The translations under genes were made by a program, and so were the position numbers. 35,877 nucleotides of DNA from Bordetella parapertussis (lineage in GTDB: Bacteria; Pseudomonadota; Gammaproteobacteria; Burkholderiales; SG8-39): assembly GCA_945897475.1 (NCBI GenBank), contig CAMDFL010000027.1, positions 1-35,877 of the forward strand. Reading direction: 5' to 3'. Positions 6,757 to 16,852 of this stretch are shown here, one piece after another. Under the pieces are notes generated by a model. It saw nothing but the letters and a program-made list of their open reading frames with translations, was not told the DNA's origin and did no database searches. Each line of letters opens with the position of its first letter. Position 1 is the first letter of the stretch.

Positions 6757-8373
6757 ATGCACCAAACCATTACACAAGATGAGCGCCGCTTTCTTCCTTC
6801 ATCAATACGGCACAGCGCATTTTTCGCGCTGGTCTGCGCGTGCTCACTCGCTGTCGCCCAACAGGGCCCCGTCGTCGAGGCAATAGGATCCGCGCCGAAT
6901 TCGCCGAATTCGCTTCTGGCAGCACCATTCGATCTACGCGTCGACTACCGGCAGCCAGATGCGAGGGAATCCGACGCAGAGTCCTCACCCACCATCAACG
7001 ATATTCGCGAAGTCGGGGAACCCCTCAAAGTATCTCGGCCCATTGACCTCACCACGCCCCAGGACGACCTGTGGGACCGAATTCGCACCGGTTATTCGAT
7101 GCAGCAGTTATACGGCCCTTTGGTGGATAGCCAGCAGGTCTGGTACACCGCGCGACCGCAAATGATGAAGGTGCTGGCCGAACGCAGCAGGCGCTACCTG
7201 TATCACATTGTCGAAGAGTTGGAGAAGCGCGGCATGCCCACCGAACTCGCACTCCTGCCGATGGTTGAGTCCGCATTCAATCCGATGGCTTATTCGAGCG
7301 CGAGAGCTTCGGGCCTGTGGCAATTCATACCCGCTACCGGCAAGCGCTACGAGTTGCAGCAGAACTGGTGGTATGACGGGCGCCGCGACATTCTTGCCTC
7401 CACCACGGCGGCCCTGGATTACCTGCAGTTTCTCTACAAGATGCATGGCGACTGGCATCTCGCGTTGGCCTCCTACAACTGGGGCGAAAACGCGGTGGCG
7501 AAGGCGATTGAGCGCAATAAAGCGAAAGGAATGCCAACCGATTACGCTAGCCTCACCATGCCGGCCGAGACACGTTATTACGTGCCCAAGCTCCAGGCGC
7601 TGAAAAACATTATCGCCAAGCCGGAGTTATTCGGCATAAGCCTTGACCCGATTCCCAACCAGCCCTATTTCGTCACGGTGGAAAAAAGCAAGGACATCGA
7701 TATCAAATTGGCCGCGCGTTTGGCTGAAATGTCGGTGGAGGAATTAATGGCCTTGAATCCGGCGCACAACCGACTGGTGCTCTCGACCTCGCAGACGCAA
7801 AAGCTGGTGCTGCCCGCTGATCGCGCCGAGGTATTCATTGCCAATCTGGAGAATCACACCGCGCCCCTGTCTTCGTGGCAGACCTACACGCTCAAGAAAG
7901 GTGACTTATTGGAAAAACTCGCCGCGAACTACGACATCGCGCTGGCGAAGTTAAAGGCCGCCAATGGCATCACCGCAAGAACCAATGTCGGACCGGGCTA
8001 TCAGTTGCTTTTGCCCGTCAAGGGGTCGGGCGCCGCCGCCGAACCCCTGCCAGTTGGCTATGTTGCGCCAATACAATTCGAGCGCGGCACGCGCACCGAA
8101 ACACGCAAGATCATTCACACCGTACAGCGCGGCGACACCCTGCCTGCCATCGCCTCAAAGTACAAAGTAAGTATCGAAGATCTGCGCCGCTGGAACGCCA
8201 TTGGTCGTCTTTTTGCGGGTCAGAAAATCGCCATCGAAGAACAGGTCGCGGTTTCCACCTGGAACCGCAAGCCCGCGCCGGGGAAGAATAAAAAAGCCAC
8301 AGCAAGCAATGGGGCGCGCAAGGCTTCCACAGCTGCGGTGACCAAAAAGCAGCCGCAACGCCCGCGCAGCTAA
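6757..8373 (+). CDS. mltD: Membrane-bound lytic murein transglycosylase D
   Basis: Cleaves the MurNAc-GlcNAc bond of peptidoglycan with 1,6-anhydro product formation. The 538-residue protein has an N-terminal signal sequence (hydrophobic residues about 20-35, ending AVAQQ), a long linker, and the SLT goose-lysozyme-like domain. Catalytic Glu171 lies in PMVESAFNP and the ASGLWQF motif follows. Two LysM peptidoglycan-binding modules lie at about 383-430 and 455-500 (YTLKKGDLLEKLA and HTVQRGDTLPAIA), followed by a Lys/Ala-rich tail. ATG 6757 is chosen over a TTG at 6721 because it gives a normal export signal. No lipobox cysteine is evident at the cleavage region, unlike E. coli MltD. The position divergent from the yafS-like gene is conserved with E. 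coli. Confidence 0.94.
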   Translation: MHQTITQDERRFLPSSIRHSAFFALVCACSLAVAQQGPVVEAIGSAPNSPNSLLAAPFDLRVDYRQPDARESDAESSPTINDIREVGEPLKVSRPIDLTTPQDDLWDRIRTGYSMQQLYGPLVDSQQVWYTARPQMMKVLAERSRRYLYHIVEELEKRGMPTELALLPMVESAFNPMAYSSARASGLWQFIPATGKRYELQQNWWYDGRRDILASTTAALDYLQFLYKMHGDWHLALASYNWGENAVAKAIERNKAKGMPTDYASLTMPAETRYYVPKLQALKNIIAKPELFGISLDPIPNQPYFVTVEKSKDIDIKLAARLAEMSVEELMALNPAHNRLVLSTSQTQKLVLPADRAEVFIANLENHTAPLSSWQTYTLKKGDLLEKLAANYDIALAKLKAANGITARTNVGPGYQLLLPVKGSGAAAEPLPVGYVAPIQFERGTRTETRKIIHTVQRGDTLPAIASKYKVSIEDLRRWNAIGRLFAGQKIAIEEQVAVSTWNRKPAPGKNKKATASNGARKASTAAVTKKQPQRPRS

Positions 8374-8568
8374 ATTTTGCGTTTTTCCCCAGATTTTGGC
8401 ACCCGTTCGACCAGATGACGGAGAACACGGCATCGCCGGTGACTTGTTAGCCTCGCGCATCATCCTAATCGGCGCAGACGCCACCGAAATTCAGAAAAGC
8501 ATTATTTCAAAACGTGTACTGGACCTGCCCTAGGGAGAGCCTGGCCCTTTTTTTGTGGAGATTCCCCA

Positions 8569-9339
8569 TTGAGCGATTCGCATATTCTGGCCAGTGTTGA
8601 CACGCGCGGCATCGCCACTGTCACCATCAACCGCCCCGACAAAGCCAACAGCTATACCATGGGCATGTTCAATGAACTCGCCGATCATGTTGAGACATGG
8701 GGGAACGATCCTGCTATTCGCGCAATCGTGCTACGCGGCGCGGGCAGGCATTTTTCCGCCGGCGCCGCCATCGGCGAACCCTCCGCCGTTCCCGCGTCGG
8801 GCAAAGTGCGCGACAGCTTCGATATCTGCCAACTCATCGACACATGCCCCGCGCCCACCATCGCGCTTATACAAGGGGCCTGCGTGGGCGGCGGCATGGC
8901 AATCGCCGCCTGTTGCGATATGACGATTGCCACTCGCAGCGCCTTCTTTTCGATCCCCGAAGCGCGCCTGGGCATGACATCGGGAACACTGAGCGTGTAT
9001 TTTCAGCGGGCGATAGGTGCCAATAACTTTCGCCGCTACGCCCAGACCGGCGAGCGTTTTTCAGCGGAGGACGCGCAGCGCATGGGTTTCGTCCAGACCG
9101 TCTGCGAGCCGGACAAACTCGATGATTCATTGCAACGCGTGGTCAACGAATTGTTGCTCTCCGGGCCCAATGCCACGCGCGCCGTCAAGGCAAGCTCGGC
9201 GCTGCTTGCGAACAATCCAATGACTCCCGCGCTAATCGAAAAAATACAATCCGAATTCGCGGCTTCGCAAAATTCCGAGGAAGCACGCGAAGGCAAGGCG
9301 AGCTTTCGCGACAAGCGCAAGCCGGTATGGTTTAGATAG
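8569..9339 (+). CDS. Enoyl-CoA hydratase/isomerase family protein
   Basis: Crotonase-family protein of 256 residues. The oxyanion-hole segments GRHFSAGAAIGE (about 65) and GACVGGGMAIA (about 105) are clear. One of the two hydratase glutamates is retained (SIPEARLG) and the other position is Met (GGGMA), so it may be an isomerase, hydrolase or decarboxylase rather than a classical hydratase. The start is TTG 8569, with GGAG 8 nt upstream. It stands alone after mltD, and no beta-oxidation partner is adjacent. The FRDKRKPVWFR C-terminus is typical of the family. Reaction and substrate cannot be assigned. Confidence 0.9.
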   Translation: MSDSHILASVDTRGIATVTINRPDKANSYTMGMFNELADHVETWGNDPAIRAIVLRGAGRHFSAGAAIGEPSAVPASGKVRDSFDICQLIDTCPAPTIALIQGACVGGGMAIAACCDMTIATRSAFFSIPEARLGMTSGTLSVYFQRAIGANNFRRYAQTGERFSAEDAQRMGFVQTVCEPDKLDDSLQRVVNELLLSGPNATRAVKASSALLANNPMTPALIEKIQSEFAASQNSEEAREGKASFRDKRKPVWFR

Positions 9340-9462
9340 GCAAACGCTGAACAAGGGTCCTCTGCCCCGAATGGCCCTTACTTAATGGTTTTTGGCTCGT
9401 CCCTCCTGCCGCGAGCGGTTTGCTAAATATCCTTGTTTTCGAGCTCCCTGCCGGGCGCACCC

Positions 9463-9495
9463 AAAAAAAATAGCGGACCACTAGTGTCCGCTATT
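9463..9495 (-). terminator. Intrinsic terminator of the rubrerythrin gene
   Basis: A perfect 10-bp stem (AATAGCGGAC with its complement, 9469-9478 and 9486-9495) with a 7-nt loop. On the minus strand it is followed by eight T residues (9463-9470). It begins 18 bp past the rubrerythrin stop codon. Confidence 0.9.
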
Positions 9496-9513
9496 CATTC
9501 TCAACATGAAACC

Positions 9514-9933
9514 CTAGTCAGCTAGCTGATCCAAGGCCTTCTGAAAGCGATTTGCATGCGAACGTTCGGCTTTCGCGAGGGTTTCAAACCAATCCGCGAT
9601 CTCCGCGAATCCCTCGCCTCGGGCGGCTTTTGCCATTCCGGGGTACATATCAGTGTACTCATGCGTTTCACCGGCTACTGCTGCCGTTAAATTAAGGCGA
9701 GAGCCGCCAATTGGCAATTCCGTAGCAGGATCCCCCACCTCCGCGAGGTAGTCCAAATGTCCATGAGCGTGACCGGTTTCCCCTTCAGCCGTTGATCTGA
9801 ATAAGGCGGCAACATCATTTTGCCCTTCAATGTCGGCTTTGTTCGCGAAGTATAAATAGCGCCGGTTCGCCTGTGATTCACCCGCGAACGCGGCCTTCAG
9901 ATTTTCGTGTGTCTTGCTGCCTTTTAGTGCCAT
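9514..9933 (-). CDS. Rubrerythrin-family diiron protein lacking the rubredoxin domain
   Basis: Ferritin-like four-helix protein of 139 residues, probably a peroxide-reducing or iron-handling diiron protein in the cytoplasm. Ligand motifs are present in order: Glu in [10 protein letters not shown] (helix 1), EGETGH (helix 2), Glu in AGETHEY (helix 3) and AERSH (helix 4). The C-terminal rubredoxin FeS4 domain of classical rubrerythrin is absent, so electrons must come from a separate donor. A GGAGAGGG ribosome binding site precedes the ATG. It is monocistronic, with its own recognisable promoter upstream and a strong terminator downstream, which suits a stress-response gene. Confidence 0.94.
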   Translation of the reverse strand: MALKGSKTHENLKAAFAGESQANRRYLYFANKADIEGQNDVAALFRSTAEGETGHAHGHLDYLAEVGDPATELPIGGSRLNLTAAVAGETHEYTDMYPGMAKAARGEGFAEIADWFETLAKAERSHANRFQKALDQLAD

Positions 9934-9983
9934 GTTATCCCTCTCCTGTTAAGCAAATTCAGTTCAAATTCAAGTGAAAGGTA

Positions 9984-10012
9984 ATTTTAGCGTTCATCGA
10001 GATGCAAATCAA
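9984..10012 (-). promoter_or_regulatory. Sigma-70-like promoter of the rubrerythrin gene
   Basis: On the minus strand TTGATT (10012-10007) and TAAAAT (9989-9984) are separated by exactly 17 bp. The -10 box ends 50 bp before the ATG. Matches to consensus are 4/6 and 5/6. Confidence 0.6.
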
Positions 10013-10043
10013 TGAGATGTACCGACACGCCCTGCGCCGCGAA

Positions 10044-10577
10044 TTACTGTTTATTCAACTCTTCGCAAGGCAGACTTCGACCTGCCATTCCCCTATGCCG
10101 CGAATCCCGATCAAGATATCTCGATAACTCGGTCAAGGCTCGTTGATACACGTCACGCTTGAATTCGATAACCGACTCCAGTTGAACCCAATACTCGTTC
10201 CAGCGCCACGCATCAAACTCAGGTTTCGGAGATAGGCGCAGGCACACATCGCAGTCCCGCCCTACCAACCGCAACAGAAACCATATCTGCTTCTGTCCAC
10301 GATAAACACCACGCCAGTCACGCCGCGCCCATTGAGTGGGCACCTCATAGCGCAGCCAATCTCGCGTGCGGCCTAGTATGCGCACATGATCCGGCAGCAA
10401 ACCAGTTTCCTCGCGAAGTTCCCGGTACATGGCCGCAACCGGGGTCTCTCCATGATCCATTCCACCTTGTGGAAATTGCCAGGAATGCTCCCGAATTCTC
10501 TTGCCCCAAAACACTTCATTACGCGAATTGCACAAGACAATCCCGACGTTCGGTCGATAGCCGTCTTTATCAAGCAT
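10044..10577 (-). CDS. rppH: RNA pyrophosphohydrolase (Nudix)
   Basis: Removes pyrophosphate from the 5' end of triphosphorylated mRNA and so triggers decay. The 177-residue protein has the family N-terminus [13 protein letters not shown] and a full Nudix box, [20 protein letters not shown] and following TGL (residues about 38-60). The QIWFLLRL segment is also conserved in RppH. The protein is slightly longer than E. coli RppH, with an Arg-rich C-terminal tail. It is divergent from proS across a 243-bp gap; rppH next to proS is common in betaproteobacteria. Confidence 0.95.
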   Translation of the reverse strand: MLDKDGYRPNVGIVLCNSRNEVFWGKRIREHSWQFPQGGMDHGETPVAAMYRELREETGLLPDHVRILGRTRDWLRYEVPTQWARRDWRGVYRGQKQIWFLLRLVGRDCDVCLRLSPKPEFDAWRWNEYWVQLESVIEFKRDVYQRALTELSRYLDRDSRHRGMAGRSLPCEELNKQ

Positions 10578-10820
10578 GTTCGGCCCCGCAAGCTTCTACA
10601 CCAAACCGATTCTTCCACATTTCATCGAATAAATGTTGGATACCTCCTCAATTACACCCTTCGGCAATTTCCGCCATAGCCCGCTACCAAGCTTTAATGC
10701 ATATTGACAATTACCTGTTCGACATTTGGATATCAACGAATAATTCGAGCCTCTTAGTCGCTATCTGAACATCTACCAATGCTTCCCTAGTAGAATTTGC
10801 ATTTCAGCAGAGCATCACCT

Positions 10821-12551
10821 ATGCGTGCAAGTTCATTTTTCATTTCTACTCTTAAAGAAGCTCCCGCCGAAGCGGAACTCATTAGCCATAAGCTGATGTT
10901 GCGCGCCGGGCTGATCAAACGACTTGCGGGCGGGATCTATACCTGGATGCCGATGGGCTTGCGGGTCCTGCGCAAGGTCGAAGCTATTGTTCGCGATGAA
11001 ATGAACAAAGCTGGGGCGATCGAGCTTTCAATGCCCTCGGTACAACCGGCCGAACTATGGGAGGAGTCTGGACGCTGGCAACAATATGGCCCGGAACTGT
11101 TACGGCTGAAGGATAGGCATAAACGCTCCTTTTGCCTGGGCCCCACGCACGAGGAGGTAATCACCGATGTCGCACGGCGCGAACTTCGCAGTTACCGTCA
11201 GTTGCCAAGACATTTTTACCAGATTCAGACAAAATTTCGAGACGAAATACGCCCACGCTTCGGGGTGATGCGTGGGCGGGAATTTGTCATGAAAGACGGC
11301 TATTCGTTTCACGCCAGTTACGAAGATCTACAGCGCGAATATTTGAAAATGCACGACACCTACAGCCGCATTTTCACCCGGCTGGGCCTACGATTTCGCG
11401 CGGTCAGCGCCGATCCAGGCTCAATTGGCGGCACCGGATCGCACGAGTTTCATGTGCTCGCAGACTCCGGCGAGGATGCAATTGCGTTTTGCCCCACCTC
11501 GGACTACGCCGCCAACGTCGAGTTGGCAGAGGCCCTGGCACCATCGGAAAAACGCCCACTGGCCAAAGAATCCATCCGAGAACTAGCCACGCCTGAGAAG
11601 AAAAAATGCGAGGACGTTGCGGCATTCCTGAGCGTCTCCTTGAGAAATATCCTCAAGACAATCATCGTTGTTCGTGAATCCACGGATATTGAATCATCCA
11701 CGCAATTCGCGATGATTTTGCTCAGAGCAGACCACGATCTCAATGAGATAAAAGCTGCGCGGACGATTGGTCCATTCAGATTCGCCAGTGACGACGAAAT
11801 TGCGAAAACCCTGGCATGTCCGGCGGGCTACCTCGGTCCCGTAGGCCAGGGAGCGATCACTATTTTTGCCGACCGGTCTGTTATTGCAATGAGCGATTTT
11901 ATCTGCGGCGCTAACAAGGAAGGATTCCATCTGGCCGGGGCAAACTGGGGAACACCGCAATTGCCTGAAATATCCGAGGACAGTGTTGGCGATTTTCGCG
12001 ATGTCATTCCCGGCGATCCTAGTCCCGATGGCAAGGGAACCTTGGAGATTGTTCGCGGCATCGAAGTTGGGCACATTTTTCAACTTCGAACAAAGTATTC
12101 GCAGGCCATGAAAGCCCTGTTCCTCGACCAGCAAGGCGCCTCCAAACCGTATGAAATGGGTTGCTACGGAATTGGCGTTACTCGAATTGTCGGCGCGGCC
12201 ATTGAACAAGGTCACGACGAACGCGGAATTGTTTTCCAGCCGTCGATAGCGCCATTCTCTGTTGCCATCGTGCCTATTGGCCACCAGAAAAACGAATCAG
12301 TGCGCGAAGCAGCTCATACCTTGCACAGCCAACTGGAACAAGCCGGTATCGACGTCCTTCTGGATGACCGCGATGAACGACCGGGTGTCATGTTCTCCGA
12401 CATAGAGCTTTTGGGAATCCCCCACAGGATAACCATTGGTGAGCGCGGACTGAAACTGGGTATGGTCGAGTACCAATCGCGTAGAGATACCGAGTCGCGC
12501 CAGATTCCTCTAGGCACGGCATTTGAGGAAATTCAAAGAATCCTGTGCTGA
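10821..12551 (+). CDS. proS: Prolyl-tRNA synthetase
   Basis: Class II aminoacyl-tRNA synthetase that charges tRNA-Pro. The 576-residue length fits the bacterial type with an inserted YbaK-like editing domain (about residues 225-385), which removes mischarged alanine. Motif 1 lies near the N-terminus, motif 2 in [20 protein letters not shown] (about 140-160), and motif 3 in GCYGIGVTR (about 445). The C-terminal anticodon-binding domain holds [14 protein letters not shown] chose ATG 10821, which gives the usual start MRASSFF, over a TTG at 10797. A consensus TTGACA at 10704 lies upstream but has no good -10 at proper spacing. The next gene starts within its last codons. Confidence 0.97.
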   Translation: MRASSFFISTLKEAPAEAELISHKLMLRAGLIKRLAGGIYTWMPMGLRVLRKVEAIVRDEMNKAGAIELSMPSVQPAELWEESGRWQQYGPELLRLKDRHKRSFCLGPTHEEVITDVARRELRSYRQLPRHFYQIQTKFRDEIRPRFGVMRGREFVMKDGYSFHASYEDLQREYLKMHDTYSRIFTRLGLRFRAVSADPGSIGGTGSHEFHVLADSGEDAIAFCPTSDYAANVELAEALAPSEKRPLAKESIRELATPEKKKCEDVAAFLSVSLRNILKTIIVVRESTDIESSTQFAMILLRADHDLNEIKAARTIGPFRFASDDEIAKTLACPAGYLGPVGQGAITIFADRSVIAMSDFICGANKEGFHLAGANWGTPQLPEISEDSVGDFRDVIPGDPSPDGKGTLEIVRGIEVGHIFQLRTKYSQAMKALFLDQQGASKPYEMGCYGIGVTRIVGAAIEQGHDERGIVFQPSIAPFSVAIVPIGHQKNESVREAAHTLHSQLEQAGIDVLLDDRDERPGVMFSDIELLGIPHRITIGERGLKLGMVEYQSRRDTESRQIPLGTAFEEIQRILC

Positions 12552-13174
12552 AGGTCACGCTATTTTTCGCGGCTGTCGCGGCTAGCGCCATGGCAGGTGA
12601 CATTCAAGCCGGCGCACAAATTTATGAACCCATGGCGGCGAGCGTTCGCGCGGGACTGGCGGCGTCGGTCGCGGATGATCCCGCGCCGCGGCATGGATTT
12701 TCCGATGCCACCGAGGCGGTTGCCTGGCTAACCGAGATGTCGAGTCGCCTGGACAGGCGCCTGCCTGATTATCGGACCAGGTTGGGGTTTCTGAGATCCG
12801 TTCACTACGAATCCACGCGTGCCGGTCTCGACTCTCAAATTGTCCTCGCGGTAATTCAGGTTGAAAGCAATTTTAGGAAATATGCGGTTTCAAGCGCGGG
12901 CGCCCGCGGTTTCATGCAGGTAATGCCATTCTGGGTGGGACTAATCGGACGCCGCGGAGATAATTTATTCGATCTGAGGACGAATCTTCGATTCGGATGC
13001 GCAATCCTCAAGCACTATCTGGATTTGGAAAAGGGAGATTTGACGCGCGCGCTGGCCAGATATAACGGCAGTCTAGGCAAACCAGACTATCCCAATCTTG
13101 TATATCGAGCCATGCGCTTGACCTGGAAATACGAGCAGCGGCCACTCAACGACAAGATTGCGAGTCAGGGATAG
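12545..13174 (+). CDS. Lytic transglycosylase (SLT domain)
   Basis: Periplasmic murein transglycosylase of 209 residues. A hydrophobic signal peptide ([12 protein letters not shown]) starts the protein, followed by an SLT lysozyme-like domain. The catalytic Glu lies in [26 protein letters not shown] (about 103), then GCAILKHYL and the family ALARYNGS motif. The GTG start at 12545 overlaps the end of proS, so translation is probably coupled. The proS-transglycosylase pair is common in betaproteobacteria. It is shorter than Slt70 and carries no LysM module. Confidence 0.92.
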   Translation: MLKVTLFFAAVAASAMAGDIQAGAQIYEPMAASVRAGLAASVADDPAPRHGFSDATEAVAWLTEMSSRLDRRLPDYRTRLGFLRSVHYESTRAGLDSQIVLAVIQVESNFRKYAVSSAGARGFMQVMPFWVGLIGRRGDNLFDLRTNLRFGCAILKHYLDLEKGDLTRALARYNGSLGKPDYPNLVYRAMRLTWKYEQRPLNDKIASQG

Positions 13175-13176
13175 CC

Positions 13177-13545
13177 GTGATAGCCAGATCCTCAATTCCT
13201 GTGCTGACTGCTGCCGCCTTGACCGCGCTGATCATGCTGTGCCTTGCATGGGAACTCTGGCTGGCTCCCCTGCGTCCAGGAGGGTCCATGCTAGCGCTGA
13301 AAGCATTCCCACTGGTGATACCGATATTTGGCGTTCTGCGGGAACGTCGATACACGTATCAATGGTCATCATTCTTAGTACTCGCCTATTTCGCGGAGGG
13401 TTGCGTGCGTGCCTTCGCCGAAACTGGACTTTCCCGATCGCTTGCACTGGCGGAAATCGCCCTGGCACTGTCGTGCTTTTTCTTGACTATTGCTTTCGCC
13501 AGAGGCCCTAAAGGTTCGGCGGCGGCGGTCACGTCTGGAAAGTGA
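13177..13545 (+). CDS. DUF2069 family inner-membrane protein
   Basis: Small integral membrane protein of 122 residues with about four hydrophobic segments (approx. 7-30, 40-52, 62-78, 88-107) and the FGVLRERRYTYQW segment typical of DUF2069. Start is GTG 13177, two bases after the stop of the lytic transglycosylase gene, so it belongs to the proS operon. Function is unknown for the family. It converges with pssA across a 33-bp gap with no clear terminator. Confidence 0.87.
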   Translation: MIARSSIPVLTAAALTALIMLCLAWELWLAPLRPGGSMLALKAFPLVIPIFGVLRERRYTYQWSSFLVLAYFAEGCVRAFAETGLSRSLALAEIALALSCFFLTIAFARGPKGSAAAVTSGK

Positions 13546-13578
13546 ATGTCAATGGGTAGGCATGAAACCTGAGGCGCG

Positions 13579-14337
13579 CTACAGCACCTTCACCTCGTTT
13601 TTCCAACGCCTCCATCCCCACAAGAAGTAGCCAGAAAACGTATATCCCACGAACAGCAGGAAAAGAACCATCGGTGGATTGCTTGATATAACGAGCATTG
13701 CAAGGACGATTAACAGCACTCCCCAAAACGGAACGCTTCGGCGCAGATTAAAGGTCTTAAAACTGTAAAAGGGAAGATTGCTGACCATGGTAAGGCCTGC
13801 GAAAACAGTTATCGCGCACGCGATGCCAATGATCACTTCCGCTCTTTCGATTTGGAAATCATCGATAACCCAAATCAATCCGGCACAAAGCGCGGCCGCC
13901 GCAGGGCTGGGCAATCCCTGAAAATATCGCTTATCCACCACGTCAAGATTCGTATTGAAACGCGCAAGTCTGAGAGCTGCCGCAGCGCAATAGATAAAGG
14001 CGGCTATCCACCCTAGCCTGCCTAGCGATTTCAATGCCCACTCGTACATGATAAGCGCCGGTGCCGCGCCGAAACACACCATATCCGACAGCGAGTCGTA
14101 TTCGGCGCCAAACGCGCTTTCCGTACGCGTCATACGCGCCACGCGTCCGTCAAGGCCATCGAGAACCATGGCCACGAAGATGCCCACGGCGGCTTGCTCG
14201 AATCTTTGATTCATTGCCTGAACAATCGCATAAAATCCGGCAAACAATGCGGCAGTCGTAAAAAGATTGGGAAGAATGTAGATCCCACGCCGGCGGATTT
14301 CCGGGTTTAACAATCCACGTTTCTTGTATTCCGTCAT
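13579..14337 (-). CDS. pssA: CDP-diacylglycerol-serine O-phosphatidyltransferase
   Basis: Makes phosphatidylserine from CDP-diacylglycerol and serine, the first step to phosphatidylethanolamine. The 252-residue polytopic protein has the CDP-alcohol phosphatidyltransferase signature DGLDGRVAR...GAEYDSLSD (about residues 60-85), with the four metal-binding aspartates. About seven hydrophobic segments follow. This is the type II PssA, not the soluble enterobacterial one. Many betaproteobacteria have psd between ilvC and pssA; here psd is not in that place, so the decarboxylase must be elsewhere. Confidence 0.95.
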   Translation of the reverse strand: MTEYKKRGLLNPEIRRRGIYILPNLFTTAALFAGFYAIVQAMNQRFEQAAVGIFVAMVLDGLDGRVARMTRTESAFGAEYDSLSDMVCFGAAPALIMYEWALKSLGRLGWIAAFIYCAAAALRLARFNTNLDVVDKRYFQGLPSPAAAALCAGLIWVIDDFQIERAEVIIGIACAITVFAGLTMVSNLPFYSFKTFNLRRSVPFWGVLLIVLAMLVISSNPPMVLFLLFVGYTFSGYFLWGWRRWKNEVKVL

Positions 14338-14388
14338 CGCCGCTTATCTCGCGCCTGCAATGACGGGGAGCACGTTATTACCTCGCAC

Positions 14389-14589
14389 CTACTTGGTTCC
14401 ATCTATCGCGTCGCGCGTGCGTGCTTCACCTTGCTCCACGGCCTTGTTGGCTTCGTTGACTACCTTGTCTATGGTTTGTTTGGGCGCGGAGCCTATTTTC
14501 TTTGCCCCCTCCGACTGCGGTGTCGTTCCATCGCATCCCAGCATCGCAACCGCCAGGAGGATCGAAATCGCATACCTCGAAAATTTCAT
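14389..14589 (-). CDS. Small putative lipoprotein
   Basis: 66-residue protein with a lipoprotein signal peptide: Lys/Arg start, hydrophobic ISILLAVAM and the lipobox MLGC (Cys19). The mature part is short, hydrophilic and probably helical (KVVNEANKAVEQGEARTRDAI). No family is recognised. It sits between ilvC and pssA, with gaps of about 50 bp to pssA and 163 bp to ilvC. Signal and codon structure make a real gene likely. Confidence 0.7.
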   Translation of the reverse strand: MKFSRYAISILLAVAMLGCDGTTPQSEGAKKIGSAPKQTIDKVVNEANKAVEQGEARTRDAIDGTK

Positions 14590-14623
14590 GATCGTCCTAA
14601 TCGATTAAATAATAAATCTCAGT

Positions 14624-14703
14624 GGGGTATTCACCCCGCCATTGACCCCGAGGCTACCCCCTTGGGATTCGCCGATTTCAGGTCCCCGCTGCAAGTGAGC
14701 GGG
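14624..14703. other. Intergenic hairpins between the lipoprotein gene and ilvC
   Basis: Two dyads: GGGGT/ACCCC with a 4-nt loop (14624-14637) and CCCGCT/AGCGGG with a 7-nt loop (14685-14703). On the minus strand the first is followed by an AT-rich, T-rich stretch and could weakly terminate ilvC transcripts. Neither has a proper U-run, so the role is uncertain. Confidence 0.3.
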
Positions 14704-14752
14704 AAATCAGCGATTAAAACTCTGAAAAGCCCCTGTTTGCCGCCGCGTCAGC

Positions 14753-15778
<1,026 letters not shown>

Positions 15779-15840
15779 CTATTACTATTTCATTTTCATC
15801 ACTGCATTGAGTTCAAGCAATGCAAACCAATCCATGACCC

Positions 15841-15899
15841 ATCAAACTAAAAACACGCGATCAAACTGAACAACCACGATCAAACTAAAAAAAACCGCG
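15841..15899. repeat. 19-21-bp tandem repeat, three units
   Basis: Units start at 15841, 15860 and 15879, each beginning ATCAAACT and ending with a CG-containing run; lengths are 19, 19 and 21 bp. The array lies between ilvH and ilvC, a few bases past the ilvH stop. Confidence 0.8.
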
Positions 15900-15916
15900 A
15901 TTCCGCCACGAGGCCG

Positions 15917-16408
15917 CTAAGCTTTAAGCACGCGCTCGCCGCGTCCAATCCCTGAGGCGCCGGTTCTCACGGTTTCGAGAATCAAATTTTTGTCCAAGGC
16001 TTCAACAAAAGCATCAAGCTTGGCGCCCGTACCGGTTATTTCGATTGTATAAGTACCCTCGGTTACGTCTAGAATCCGTCCTCTGAATATATCGCACATC
16101 CGCTTGACTTCGTCTCTATCCTTGCCAAGAGCACGCACTTTAATCAACATCAATTCCCGCTCAATGTGCGCCGCCTCGGAGAGGTCCATTACCACTACAA
16201 CCTCCACCAGTTTATTGAGCTGCTTTGTAATCTGTTCGATAACATCGTCCGAACCGCTCGTTACTAAAGTCATCCGTGATAAGGACAAATCTTCGGTCGG
16301 CGCGACAGTAAGGGACTCGATGTTATAGGCCCGCGCGGAAAAAAGGCCTGCCACCCTGGACAGTGCCCCGGATTCATTTTCAAGAAGTATGGAAATAATA
16401 TGCCGCAC
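15917..16408 (-). CDS. ilvH: Acetolactate synthase small (regulatory) subunit
   Basis: Regulatory subunit that activates acetolactate synthase and confers valine feedback inhibition. The 163-residue protein has an N-terminal ACT domain (RHIISILLENESGALSRVAGLFSARAYNIESL) and a C-terminal ALS_ss_C domain, a full-length match to IlvH/IlvN. Start is GTG 16408, with GAGG upstream. The catalytic subunit gene ilvB/ilvI, almost always directly upstream, is missing: the upstream 444 bp hold no large frame and the next gene is on the opposite strand. Confidence 0.96.
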   Translation of the reverse strand: MRHIISILLENESGALSRVAGLFSARAYNIESLTVAPTEDLSLSRMTLVTSGSDDVIEQITKQLNKLVEVVVVMDLSEAAHIERELMLIKVRALGKDRDEVKRMCDIFRGRILDVTEGTYTIEITGTGAKLDAFVEALDKNLILETVRTGASGIGRGERVLKA

Positions 16409-16852
16409 AAAATCCTCGCTATGCCCTGTTCATGGCAGCCCGAGGCGTTTCCCTGGCTCCTTGAGGTCCTTTGGCTGTGCCAATTAAAAGTGAAAAAAAT
16501 AATGAGATGATCTGGATTAAGAATCCTAGAAGATCTTCTGCAAAAACAATCTCCGAATTTTCGTTTTCTCCAGGAACCGTCGGATATACGCTCTCTGCCC
16601 CCGCTCTCTGTCGCCGCTCTCGGCCCCATCTGTGCTCTGTGCTCCCTGTCCGATCAGGCAAAGATCAGTTGGAGTTGGCACAGTATCAGCCGTTGTGCAA
16701 CGGCCATTCCATTTACATGACCCTCTAGGGTACGTTTAGGCTTACTTTTGGTCAAGTATTTATCTTCAAATTATTTTCAAATCAGTTGTTTCCGAACGAC
16801 ATTTTGATAAGATTGCTCTTCTCATCGGGAGCATCATAAAAAGGAAAGGCTC
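16409..16852. other. Divergent intergenic region between ilvH and the sigma factor gene
   Basis: 444 bp without a convincing gene. Short open frames on both strands have no recognisable domain, and no ilvB fragment was seen in translation. It holds the 13-bp repeat at 16590-16628 and an AT-rich stretch (16741-16800) that may contain the sigma gene promoter; no consensus pair was found. Confidence 0.5.
16590..16628. repeat. 13-bp tandem repeat, three units
   Basis: Three 13-bp units beginning GCTCTC (16590, 16603, 16616), differing at a few positions, in the ilvH-sigma intergenic region. Degenerate CTCTG-rich sequence continues to about 16650. Confidence 0.65.

Noticed and set aside
8381-8556. 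Terminator downstream of mltD
   Set aside because: Short GC dyads near T-runs exist (for example AGGG...CCCT before TTTTTTT around 8532-8555), but stems of only 4 bp are too weak to support a call.
10704-10732. Consensus TTGACA upstream of proS as a promoter
   Set aside because: No acceptable -10 box lies at 16-18 bp; the best TATCAA is 21 bp away, so I did not list it as a promoter.
16419-16661. Small minus-strand open frame upstream of ilvH as an ilvB remnant
   Set aside because: Its translation shows no thiamine-diphosphate enzyme motif and overlaps the 13-bp repeat; it looks like a chance frame.
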